Assembly: GCA_021205095.1 (NCBI GenBank)
Contig: JAJPYE010000009.1
Location: forward strand, 18,082-82,081
Length of the DNA: 64,000 nucleotides
Direction: 5' to 3'
Origin: Oscillospiraceae bacterium
GTDB lineage: Bacteria > Bacillota > Clostridia > Oscillospirales > Oscillospiraceae
Part shown: one piece after another, positions 1-7,618 of the stretch
How positions within the stretch are numbered: position 1 is the stretch's first letter
Layout of the letters: every line of letters starts with the position of its first letter
Position numbers and translations under genes: made by a program
Notes under the pieces: model-generated
What the model was told of the DNA's origin: nothing
What the model saw: the letters and a program-made list of their open reading frames with translations, nothing else
Databases searched by the model: none

Positions 1-846
1 CCAGAACTGGAAAGCGCTGGTTTTCAGATAGGGCTTGTCGATAGGGGTGACGCCGCCCATGATTTCGATGTCCTCCGTGGCCTCCGTCTCCATGACGTCC
101 ATGGCGTCGTCCACGGTGATGATGCCCACCAGACGGCCCTCTCCGTCCACCACCGGCAGGGCCGTGAAGTTATACTTGGTGAACATGGAGACGGCCTCCT
201 CCTGGTCGGCCAGGGTGCCGATGGAGATGACGTTGTCCTCCATAACGTCCGCCATTGGCTCCTCGTCCTCCGCCAGGATGATGGCCCGGATGGACACGGC
301 GCCTATGAGCTTTTTTCCGTTGTCGGTGATATAGCAGGTGTTGATGGTCTCCGAGTCCACGCCGGTGCGCTTGATGTGCTTGATGGCGTCCGCTGCGGTC
401 ATGGTGGGCCGCAGGTCTACAAACTCCGTGGTCATAATGGAACCGGCGGAATCGTCCGGGTATTTGAGAATTTCATTTATCAGCTTGCGGGTCTCCGCGT
501 CCGCCTGGCGCAATATGCGCTTGACGACGTTTGCGGGCATTTCCTCCACGAGATCCACTGCGTCGTCCACATACAGCTCGTCCACGACCTCCTTCAGCTC
601 GCTGTCGGAGAAGCCGCGAATCAGAAGCTCCTGGGTGTCGGCGTCCATCTCCACGAAGGTTTCCGCCGCCTGATCCTTTGGCAGAAGCCGGAACAGCAGG
701 GGGAGGGTATGCTCCTCCAGCTCGTCAAACAGCGCCGCCACGTCGGCGGGGTTCATGGTGACAAGAATGTCCCGCAGGGCGGGGTATTTTTTCTGCTCCG
801 CCAGGGCGCTGATGGTTGCTTCCAGGGTTATACTGCGTTCAGCCAT
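1..846 (-). CDS. mgtE: Magnesium transporter MgtE, N-terminal part (runs off the window)
   Basis: The first 282 residues of an MgtE-type Mg2+ channel. The reading frame starts at an ATG at 846 and is still open at base 1. Residues from about 10 to 125 look like the helical MgtE_N domain. The hallmark YPDDSAGSIMTTEFV follows at about residue 140, with two CBS domains up to about residue 265. The membrane-channel part lies beyond the window. In this family the N and CBS domains bind cytoplasmic Mg2+ and close the pore. A strong AAGGAGGAAGAAC ribosome site precedes the ATG, and a structured leader lies upstream. No stop codon or frameshift is visible. Confidence 0.95.
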   Translation of the reverse strand, partial: MAERSITLEATISALAEQKKYPALRDILVTMNPADVAALFDELEEHTLPLLFRLLPKDQAAETFVEMDADTQELLIRGFSDSELKEVVDELYVDDAVDLVEEMPANVVKRILRQADAETRKLINEILKYPDDSAGSIMTTEFVDLRPTMTAADAIKHIKRTGVDSETINTCYITDNGKKLIGAVSIRAIILAEDEEPMADVMEDNVISIGTLADQEEAVSMFTKYNFTALPVVDGEGRLVGIITVDDAMDVMETEATEDIEIMGGVTPIDKPYLKTSAFQFW

Positions 847-1017
847 TGTTCTTCCTCCTTTTCTAAGTCTGGGATTGCTCCCAAGCCGGGCATAGCCCAG
901 CCCTGCGGATTGCTCCGCTCAGGCAGGAGTAAGACACAAAGGGGTTCTATATCAGCGGGCAATGGATGCCCGCCGCCGTCGCCCTCGTTTTGTGCCGGTA
1001 CTGTTGCCTGCATCCAT
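847..1017 (-). promoter_or_regulatory. Structured leader of mgtE
   Basis: The stretch upstream of mgtE, read on the minus strand, folds by eye into several stems. A perfect 10-bp pair, CAATGGATGC with GCATCCATTG, encloses most of a short ORF. Two later hairpins have the same GCAA tetraloop: GCGGAGCAATCCGC (905-918) and GGGAGCAATCCC (871-882). I do not see the conserved M-box core expected of the usual mgtE riboswitch. A cis-acting Mg2+ control element is an inference from position and structure. Confidence 0.5.
952..1017 (-). CDS. Possible 21-residue Arg-rich leader peptide upstream of mgtE
   Basis: A short ORF runs from an ATG at 1017 to a TGA at 952-954. It encodes 21 residues with a central KRGRRRR cluster and an RASIAR end. 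A GAAAGGA sequence lies about 12 bases before the ATG, slightly far for a ribosome site. The start codon sits inside one arm of a 10-bp stem whose other arm is near the stop codon, so translation would open the stem. This suggests a regulatory uORF for mgtE. An alternative frame gives a longer 66-residue ORF that overlaps the mgtE start and looks non-coding. Confidence 0.4.
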   Translation of the reverse strand: MDAGNSTGTKRGRRRRASIAR

Positions 1018-1041
1018 TGTGCTGTCACATCCTTTCAATAT

Positions 1042-1260
1042 TAAATTTTGATAAAAAGCGAGCTTTTTATCAAAATTTAGAGATTGCGGCCCGACTGCAG
1101 CGCACGCGCCGCCCGCCTATCGGCGGTCATTGCGCACGTTTGCGGGCCGAGCGGTATTTTTTCCGACGTACACGCCGCCGGAAAAAATGATTCCATTTTA
1201 TTCGCGCCTGCGGGCGCGGGGGCTGGCCGTGCTTCGCACGGCTTCGCGGGGGGAGGGGGT
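1042..1260 (+). repeat. Dispersed hairpin plus GC-core repeat, copy A
   Basis: The element starts with a perfect palindrome (18-bp arms, 1042-1059 and 1062-1079) with core ATAAAAAGC/GCTTTTTAT. A GC-rich block follows, containing TGCGGCCCGA, then an inner dyad around CGTACACGCCG flanked by TTTTTTCC and GGAAAAAAT, and then GCGCCTGCGGGCG. The GC block matches copy B (14937-15125) over most of its length in the opposite orientation. The AT hairpin core recurs in copy C (48293-48472). No coding frame is convincing here. Confidence 0.75.
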
Positions 1261-1291
1261 TGGCCCGCTCCACACACCACATATTATAATA

Positions 1292-1936
1292 TCATGTTAA
1301 AAGCAAGGCCGCAAGGGAAAAAACAGAATCGGCTATCCATTTTGCGCCGGCTTCCTCCAATTCCTGACGGCTGCCGAAGCCGTAGGTCACGCCGATGCAG
1401 TCAATGCCGCAGGCCCTGGCCCCCTCTACGTCGTGGCGGCGGTCGCCCACCATGACGGCGCTGGACATATCCACCTGGCACCTGTCCCTTGCGTAGGCGA
1501 TCACGTCCGCCTTGGTGTTGTCCCTCTCCGGATTGCTGCCGGATATAAGCTCAAAATAGGGGGTCAGGCCGAACCGCTCCGCGATGCGCAGGGAGGATTC
1601 TGTGGGCTTGGTGGTGGCGATGAACAGGCGGCGGCCCTGGTCCTTCAGGGACTGGAGCAGGGCGGGGATGCCGTCGTAGACGCTGTTTTCAAAGAGACCC
1701 TTTTCCATAAAGTATTCCCGGTAATCGGCCAGGAAACGCTCCGCGTCGGGCCGGGAAAAGCCCCAGTAGTCCTGAAAGCTCTGGGGCATAGGGGGGCCGA
1801 TGAATTTGTAATAATCCGCCGGGGGGCCTGTGGGCAGGCCCCATTTTTTCCGGGCGTAGATAATGGCGTTGGTGATGCCTGGAGCCGAGTCCGTCAGCGT
1901 CCCGTCCAGGTCGAAGAAAATACTCTGAAAGTCCAA
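1292..1936 (-). CDS. HAD-superfamily hydrolase, phosphoglycolate phosphatase-like
   Basis: A 214-residue HAD phosphatase. Motif I is DLDGT at residues 9-13, with the nucleophile and acid/base aspartates. Motif II/III is ATTKPTES near 110, and motif IV is GDRRHD near 165. The cap lies between motifs I and II, as in the PGP/YcsE-like subfamily. The start is a TTG at 1936, with AAAGGA ten bases upstream. It lies 22 bases after the second BMP-type permease on the same strand, so it is probably cotranscribed. A nucleoside or sugar phosphate substrate is possible from that context, but the sequence does not define it. Confidence 0.8.
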   Translation of the reverse strand: MDFQSIFFDLDGTLTDSAPGITNAIIYARKKWGLPTGPPADYYKFIGPPMPQSFQDYWGFSRPDAERFLADYREYFMEKGLFENSVYDGIPALLQSLKDQGRRLFIATTKPTESSLRIAERFGLTPYFELISGSNPERDNTKADVIAYARDRCQVDMSSAVMVGDRRHDVEGARACGIDCIGVTYGFGSRQELEEAGAKWIADSVFSLAALLLT

Positions 1937-1958
1937 GATGTTTCGTTCCTTTTTTGGT

Positions 1959-2942
1959 TTATCGTTCTTCTCTAAAGTAGCTCTGGCCCAGGCTTTCCGG
2001 GGGCTGGGATTCCTTGGAGTGGCGCATACTGACCACGATCAGCACGATGATTGTTACCACATAGGGAAGCATTTTAAACAGCTCTATGCTGGCTCTGGTC
2101 AGGCCGCTGATATAGTTATAAGCCCAGTAAAGGATGCCGAAGAGATACGCAGACCAGATGGCCCGCGCCGGCTTCCAGGTGGCGAAGATGACCAGAGCCA
2201 CCGCCAGCCAGCCCAGGGCCTCGATGGTGCTGTCCGTCGTCCAGGTGCCTTTGATGTAGTCCATACAGTAGTACAGACCGCCCAGGCCGGAAATGCCCGC
2301 GCCGATGCAGGTGGCCAGGTATTTGTATTTGGTGACGTGTATGCCTGCGGCGTCCGCCGTGGCGGGATCCTCGCCCACGGCCCGCAGGTTCAGTCCCACG
2401 CGGGTGCGGTTTAAAAGCCAGCTTGCGATCAGGGCAATGATGATGGCCAAATAGGCCATAAAGCCATAGGAAAACAGAAGCTTTCCCGGCACGCCCAGAT
2501 TGGCCAGGCCGGAGAAATAGGCCCGATAAGTGCGGGAGGTGAGGGAGACGCTGATCTGACCCACGCCGCCGGCCAGCTTGTTCAGACTGCCGCCATATAG
2601 GTTCGCAAGCCCCGCCCCAAAGATGGTCAGGGTCAGACCTGTGACGTTCTGGTTAGCCCGGAGGGTGATGGTCAGGAAGGAGTAGATAAGTCCTCCCAGG
2701 GCCGCCGCCAGAAACGCGGCGATGAAGCTCAGCAGCAGACTGACGATGCCGATGGGATTTGCCGCCAGCATTTCATAGTAGAAGGCGGTGGCGAGGCCCG
2801 CGATGCCCCCCAGGTACATGATGCCCGGCACGCCAAGGTTCAGGTTGCCGGATTTCTCCGTGATGATCTCGCCGATGGCGCCATAGAGGATCACGGTGCC
2901 GAAGATGACGGCGTTGTTCAGCAGGGATATAAGGCTTGTCAT
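1959..2942 (-). CDS. BMP-family ABC transporter permease (NupQ/YufQ type)
   Basis: A 327-residue, very hydrophobic protein with about eight to nine membrane segments. It belongs to the branched-chain amino acid/nucleoside permease family. The N-terminal stretch GEIITEKSGNLNLGVPGIM is typical of the NupQ-like partner of the BMP nucleoside importer. The ATG overlaps the stop of the first permease gene (ATGA at 2939-2942), which indicates translational coupling. With the upstream permease it would form the heterodimeric membrane channel. Nucleosides are the expected substrate for the family. The exact ligand is unknown. Confidence 0.88.
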   Translation of the reverse strand: MTSLISLLNNAVIFGTVILYGAIGEIITEKSGNLNLGVPGIMYLGGIAGLATAFYYEMLAANPIGIVSLLLSFIAAFLAAALGGLIYSFLTITLRANQNVTGLTLTIFGAGLANLYGGSLNKLAGGVGQISVSLTSRTYRAYFSGLANLGVPGKLLFSYGFMAYLAIIIALIASWLLNRTRVGLNLRAVGEDPATADAAGIHVTKYKYLATCIGAGISGLGGLYYCMDYIKGTWTTDSTIEALGWLAVALVIFATWKPARAIWSAYLFGILYWAYNYISGLTRASIELFKMLPYVVTIIVLIVVSMRHSKESQPPESLGQSYFREER

Positions 2943-4036
2943 GCTTTGGCCTCCTTTTCACGCCGGCGGAAATGGACGGTATAGTTGATGAAAAACTCGC
3001 TGCCCAGCAGGAAGAACAGGATAATGCCCATGACCACGTTGGAGGCGTAGTCGTTCAGGTTAAACTGGGAGGCGATCTGCGTAGCGCCCTTTTCCAGGAA
3101 CACCAGCAGCAGGGCGATAAGGATCATGACGAAGGTGTTAAATTTCGCCATCCAGGCCACGATGATGGCGGTGAAGCCCCGGCCTCCGGCAGTACTGGTG
3201 GAAATGGTATGACTGGCTCCGGCCACGGCCACGAATCCGGCCATACCGCACACGGCCCCGGAGAGGGCCATGGTGCGGACGATGACGCGCTTCACGCTGA
3301 TACCTGCATAGCGGGCGGTGTTCTCGCTCTGGCCTACCACGGCGATCTCATAGCCGTGCTTGGAGTATTTGAGGTAGAGATACATGGCCACGGTGACGGC
3401 CAGCACCAGCACGATGTTCCAGCCGTACTGCTGCCCGAACAGGGAGGGAAACCACCCCGCCTTGGTGGACTGGTTGATAATGCCCACGGTGTTGGAGCCG
3501 TAGGGATTTTCCCATTTGGCCACCAGAAAGCAGGTGAGCTGGATGGCGATATAGTTCATCATCAGGGTGAAAAGGGTCTCGTTGGTGTTCCAGCGGGCCT
3601 TGAATACGGCGGGGATAATGCCCCAGACGGCCCCGGCGATCAGGCTGACCACAATGCCGATGAGGAGTATCACCCAGGTGGGAAGACCGGGGCAGTATAT
3701 CATCACGGCGGCGGTGGCGCAGCCCCCCACCAGCACCTGGCCCTCGGCCCCGATATTCCAAAAGCGCATTTTAAAGGCCGGTGCCAGCCCTACGCCAATA
3801 CAAAGCAACATCATGGTGTCCCGCAGCGTGACCCAGGTACGTTTGCTGGTGCCGAAGGCGCCGTTCCACATGGCTCCGTATACCTTTACGGGATTCATTT
3901 TTGTCAGGGAATAGATAAACAGGGCGCTGACCACCAGAGCCAGCAGGGCGGCGGCAATGCGTATCAGCCAGCCCTTCCACCAGGCCATGCCGTCCCGCTT
4001 GGCGATATGCACCAGCGGCTCATGTGAGGTTTTCAT
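2939..4036 (-). CDS. BMP-family ABC transporter permease (NupP/YufP type)
   Basis: A 365-residue permease with about nine to ten membrane spans. It contains the family stretch MRFWNIGAEGQVLVGG and a second conserved block, GRGFTAIIVAWMAKFN. The frame is open further upstream, to 4165, but those residues overlap the ATPase and look non-coding. The start chosen is the ATG at 4036, which overlaps the ATPase stop by ATGA. It pairs with the downstream 327-residue permease. Together with the ATPase this forms a nucleoside-type importer core. Confidence 0.9.
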   Translation of the reverse strand: MKTSHEPLVHIAKRDGMAWWKGWLIRIAAALLALVVSALFIYSLTKMNPVKVYGAMWNGAFGTSKRTWVTLRDTMMLLCIGVGLAPAFKMRFWNIGAEGQVLVGGCATAAVMIYCPGLPTWVILLIGIVVSLIAGAVWGIIPAVFKARWNTNETLFTLMMNYIAIQLTCFLVAKWENPYGSNTVGIINQSTKAGWFPSLFGQQYGWNIVLVLAVTVAMYLYLKYSKHGYEIAVVGQSENTARYAGISVKRVIVRTMALSGAVCGMAGFVAVAGASHTISTSTAGGRGFTAIIVAWMAKFNTFVMILIALLLVFLEKGATQIASQFNLNDYASNVVMGIILFFLLGSEFFINYTVHFRRREKEAKA

Positions 4037-5586
4037 GCCTTGCCCTCCTCTCGCTCGGTTCCGGCTACGTTTGTCATCATAAAGCCTACCTGCTCCTTGG
4101 TGGCGGTGCGGGCGTCCAATATGCCGCTGAGCCGACCGCCGCACAGGACGGCGATTCGGTCGCACAGCTCCAGCAGCACGTCCAGATCTTCGCCAACATA
4201 CAGCACGGCCACGCCTGCCTTTTTCTGTTCGTTCAAAAGCCGATAGATGGTATAGGAGGTGTTGATGTCCAGGCCCCGGACGGCGTAGGCGCTGAGAAGC
4301 ACCGTGGGGTTTGCGGCGATCTCCCGGCCCACCAGCACCTTCTGCACGTTCCCGCCGGAGAGGCGGCGCACAGGGGTGGATATACTGGGCGTGACCACCT
4401 CAAGCTCCTCCACCACATTTTCCGCCAGCCTGCGGGGCGGCTTGCGGTCGGTGAAGGCCCCACGGCCTTCCCGATAGCTTTTGAGCATCATGTTGTCCGC
4501 GAGATCCATGCTCCCCACAAGACCCATGCCCAGCCGATCCTCCGGCACGAAGGCCAGGCGAATACCCATGTCCGCAATGGTGCGGGGATTCTGGCCGATC
4601 AGCTCCTCTGCCGGGCCCTCCGGGCCCTGGGGGAAGTATTTTACGCTGCTGCCGTCTTCGGCGTCCTGAAGTCCGGCGATGGCCTCCAGCAGCTCCTTCT
4701 GGCCGCAGCCGGAGATACCGGCCACGCCCAATATTTCCCCGCCGTTCACGTCCAGGTTTATGTCGTCCAGGCGCAGCACTCCGTCCGCATCCTTCACGGT
4801 CATGTGACGCAGCTCCAGGCGGCGGACGGGATTTTCCGGCGCGGCCCGGTCGATGTTCAGGTTCACGGCCCGGCCCACCATCATGTCGGAGAGGGTCTGG
4901 GTGTCTGCCCCGGCGGTGGTCATGTCCCCTACATAGGCGCCCTTCCGCAGCACGGCCACCCGGTCGGAGATTTCCAATACCTCATGGAGCTTGTGGGTGA
5001 TGATGATAATGCTCTTGCCGTCCGCCTTCATGTTCCGCATAACGGCGAACAGCCGCTCCGTCTCCTGGGGGGTCAGCACGGCGGTGGGCTCGTCCAGTAT
5101 GAGCACGTTTGCCCCCCGGTAAAGGGCCTTGACAATCTCCAGGGTCTGCTTTTCCGATACGGACATATCATAGACCTTCTTCTCCGGCTCCACCACAAAG
5201 CCGTAGCGGTCGCAGATTTCCCGAATCCGCTGGGCGATGGCCTTTTTGTCCACCACCAGCTTCCCCGGCAGACCAAGCTCGATATTCTCCGCCGCCGTCA
5301 GCACGTCCACCAGCTTGAAATGCTGATGCACCATGCCGATGCCGAGGGTATAGGCGTCATGAGGGGAGGCGATCGTCACCTCCTGCCCGTCCACAAAAAT
5401 GTGGCCGCTGTCCGGGAAATAAATGCCGGAGAGCATATTCATCAGGGTGGTCTTGCCGCTGCCGTTTTCACCCAGCAGGGAGAGAATCTCCCCCTTTTTC
5501 AGCTCCAAATGCACCCGGTCGTTGGCGGTAACAGCCCCGAAGGTCTTGGTGATGTCCACCATTTTTACCGCGTATTCCTCTGCCAA
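4033..5586 (-). CDS. BMP-family ABC transporter ATP-binding protein (NupO/YufO type)
   Basis: A duplicated ABC ATPase of about 517 residues. The N half has Walker A GENGSGKTT and Walker B VLILDEPTAVL, with a signature segment reading MSVSEKQ in place of LSGGQ, as is common in this family. The C half has a degenerate P-loop GISGCGQKE, a good signature LSGGNVQK, and a Walker B region reading VLLSAYAVRGLD, which lacks the usual acidic pair. Only one site may therefore hydrolyse ATP well. The start is uncertain: TTG at 5586 has AGGGGTG at good spacing, while GTG at 5595 and ATG at 5562 are alternatives. It is the first gene of the transporter operon. Confidence 0.9.
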   Translation of the reverse strand: MAEEYAVKMVDITKTFGAVTANDRVHLELKKGEILSLLGENGSGKTTLMNMLSGIYFPDSGHIFVDGQEVTIASPHDAYTLGIGMVHQHFKLVDVLTAAENIELGLPGKLVVDKKAIAQRIREICDRYGFVVEPEKKVYDMSVSEKQTLEIVKALYRGANVLILDEPTAVLTPQETERLFAVMRNMKADGKSIIIITHKLHEVLEISDRVAVLRKGAYVGDMTTAGADTQTLSDMMVGRAVNLNIDRAAPENPVRRLELRHMTVKDADGVLRLDDINLDVNGGEILGVAGISGCGQKELLEAIAGLQDAEDGSSVKYFPQGPEGPAEELIGQNPRTIADMGIRLAFVPEDRLGMGLVGSMDLADNMMLKSYREGRGAFTDRKPPRRLAENVVEELEVVTPSISTPVRRLSGGNVQKVLVGREIAANPTVLLSAYAVRGLDINTSYTIYRLLNEQKKAGVAVLYVGEDLDVLLELCDRIAVLCGGRLSGILDARTATKEQVGFMMTNVAGTEREEGKA

Positions 5587-5637
5587 TCGTATCACCCCTA
5601 TTCGTTGCAGGCATTAATATTACTAATCTGACACTTT

Positions 5638-5666
5638 ATTCTATCATATAAGAGGTCATTTGTAAA
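5638..5666 (-). promoter_or_regulatory. Promoter of the BMP-type ABC operon
   Basis: On the minus strand, TTTACA (5661-5666) and TAGAAT (5638-5643) are separated by 17 bases. They lie about 50 bases upstream of the ATPase start in an AT-rich gap. The match to the sigma-A consensus is good. Confidence 0.7.
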
Positions 5667-5705
5667 AATAAATTTGTCTTTTTTTCCACTAATTTTAGAA
5701 GACCG

Positions 5706-6305
5706 TCACTGCAGCCCCGCCCGCCCGGCGGTGGCATTTTTGAGTTGCATGAGAAAATCCTCCGCCCGGTCGGACAGAAGCTCCGCCGTCAAAATCGCCT
5801 GCGTAGGGTCGGACTCATAGTCGGAGGCCAGGAGAACTCCTTCCTGCTGACGGAGCAGGCGATGGGCCTTGTCCAGGCTGTCCCAGGGGCAGGAGATGGT
5901 CAGAACCGTTTTTTCCGGGTCAGGCTCTGTTCCGGCGTCGGCCAGGGCCAGGGCCGCCGCTTTGGAATAGGCCCGCACCAGGCCGCCGCTGCCCAGCAGC
6001 GTGCCGCCGAAATAGCGGGTCACAACGCATAAGACGCCGTAGACCGTCCCGCCTTTGAGGATGTTTGCGATAGGCCCTCCGGCAGTGCCGCCCGGCTCTC
6101 CGTCGTCCGACCAGCGGCAGGCTCCGTCCGGCATGACCCAGGCCCAGCAGTGGTGGCGGGCGTCCGGGTAGTGCTTTTTCACCTGGGCGATCAGGGCCTT
6201 GGCCTGCTCCTCATCGGAAACGGGCCAGATTTCCCCGATGAAGCGGGAGCGCTTTTCCTCATATTCCCCGGTTCCGTAGCCCTGGGGGCGAAGCCGGTCA
6301 CTCAT
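5706..6305 (-). CDS. YigZ/IMPACT family protein
   Basis: A protein of about 199 residues of the UPF0029/IMPACT family. Conserved blocks include KRSRFIGEIWPV near the N-terminus, then WSDDGEPGGTAGGPI and TRYFGGTLLGSGGLVRAYS in the middle. A C-terminal ferredoxin-like half follows, as in E. coli YigZ. The biochemical role is not settled. Eukaryotic IMPACT acts in translation control. The ATG at 6305 overlaps the end of hflX, so the gene is the last member of the long hprK-dnaE-hflX run. An in-frame start at 6326 would lie inside hflX and is less likely. Confidence 0.88.
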   Translation of the reverse strand: MSDRLRPQGYGTGEYEEKRSRFIGEIWPVSDEEQAKALIAQVKKHYPDARHHCWAWVMPDGACRWSDDGEPGGTAGGPIANILKGGTVYGVLCVVTRYFGGTLLGSGGLVRAYSKAAALALADAGTEPDPEKTVLTISCPWDSLDKAHRLLRQQEGVLLASDYESDPTQAILTAELLSDRAEDFLMQLKNATAGRAGLQ

Positions 6306-7548
6306 GGATCTGATAGGGGGCGACAAGATGCAAAAGCTCTGGCCCCACTGCGGCCAGCACCTCCGTCCCCTCCTCCCGATAGGTCAGCTCCAGCACGTTC
6401 GCCTGATTTTCCAGGGTCGTCACCAGCGCGCCGCTGGTGTAGGGGATCAGCAGCCGCACGCGGGTCAGGCCGCCCTCCAGGCGCTTTTCGATGGCATAGA
6501 GCAGGGTGAGCGTTCCCTCTCCTGTGCGGGCGCAAACGCATACCTCGTCCTCCCGGCTGGGCAGACGGCCAAAGAAGGCGTCGCACTTGTTGTATACCCG
6601 CAGGCAGGGGGTCTGGCCCGCCCCCAGGCGGTCAATCAGCTCGTCCACCACCTGTGCCTGGGTCTCATACTCCGGGTTCGATATGTCGATGACGTGGAGC
6701 AGAAGGTCTGCGTAGGTCAGCTCCTCCAGGGTGGCCTTGAAGGCGTCCACCAGCTCCGTGGGGAGCTTTCGGATAAAGCCCACGGTGTCGGACAGCAGCG
6801 CCTGGCCCCCGCCGGGCAGGGCGATGCGCCGGGTGGTGGTGTCCAATGTGTCGAACAGCCGGTCGCCGGTCTGGATGCAGTCCCCGGTCAGGGCGTTCAG
6901 AAGCGTGGATTTTCCCGCATTGGTATAGCCTACGAGAGCCACCACGGGCAGGACGTTTTTCTCCCGACGGCGGCGCTGGGTGTTCCGCACCCGGCGCACC
7001 TGCTCCAGCTCCTCCGTCAGCTTCTGGATGCGGCGTCGGATATGCCGCCGGTCGGTCTCAAGCTGTGTCTCGCCGGGGCCGCGGGTGCCGATGGGGGCGG
7101 AGGTACCGGCCTGCCGCTTCAAATGCGTCCACATACCCGTCAGCCGGGGTAGCAGGTATTGATACTGGGCCAGCTCCACCTGGAGCTTTCCCTCTCTGGT
7201 GTGGGCCCGCTGGGCGAAAATGTCCAGAATCAGGCCCGTCCTGTCCATGACCCGCACGCCCAGCAACTCCTCCAGCACCCGCGCCTGGGAGGGGGATAGG
7301 TCGTTATCGAATATAACAAGGGAACATTCCTCGTTTTCCGCCAGCTCCTTCAGTTCCTCCACCTTGCCTGTTCCCAGGAAGGTGCGGGGTTCCGGCTTAT
7401 CCCTTGTTTGCAGCAGGGTGCAGACAGGCTCTGCCCCGGCGGTCTCCGCCAGCCGCCAAAGCTCCGCCATGCTGGCCTCGTCGCTGCGCTCCGCCGCGTC
7501 CATGGCGGCGGCGGATAGTCCCGCCAGCGCCGCCCGTTCCTTTTTCAT
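6298..7548 (-). CDS. hflX: GTPase HflX
   Basis: A 416-residue ribosome-associated GTPase. The N-terminal HflX domain carries GKVEEL near residue 60 and the stretch LPRLTGMWTHLKRQ. A basic helical linker follows. The G domain then has G1 GYTNAGKST (near 210), G3 DTVGF, and G4 NKCD. HflX splits stalled or heat-damaged 70S ribosomes. The start ATG follows dnaE by 70 bases. The C-terminus overlaps the yigZ start by 8 bases, which suggests cotranscription. Confidence 0.95.
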   Translation of the reverse strand: MKKERAALAGLSAAAMDAAERSDEASMAELWRLAETAGAEPVCTLLQTRDKPEPRTFLGTGKVEELKELAENEECSLVIFDNDLSPSQARVLEELLGVRVMDRTGLILDIFAQRAHTREGKLQVELAQYQYLLPRLTGMWTHLKRQAGTSAPIGTRGPGETQLETDRRHIRRRIQKLTEELEQVRRVRNTQRRRREKNVLPVVALVGYTNAGKSTLLNALTGDCIQTGDRLFDTLDTTTRRIALPGGGQALLSDTVGFIRKLPTELVDAFKATLEELTYADLLLHVIDISNPEYETQAQVVDELIDRLGAGQTPCLRVYNKCDAFFGRLPSREDEVCVCARTGEGTLTLLYAIEKRLEGGLTRVRLLIPYTSGALVTTLENQANVLELTYREEGTEVLAAVGPELLHLVAPYQIHE

Positions 7549-7618
7549 CGTTGTGTCTTCTATGGTTCTGCCCTCGAATCTTTATAAAATTGGTCGTTAC
7601 ATGAATTTGTGGTTATGG

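Noticed and set aside
847-1017. M-box riboswitch upstream of mgtE
   Set aside because: The conserved M-box core segments could not be found, so only an unassigned structured leader is reported.
4024-5631. 535-codon plus-strand frame opposite the BMP-type ATPase
   Set aside because: The minus strand encodes an ABC ATPase with Walker motifs; the plus frame has none.
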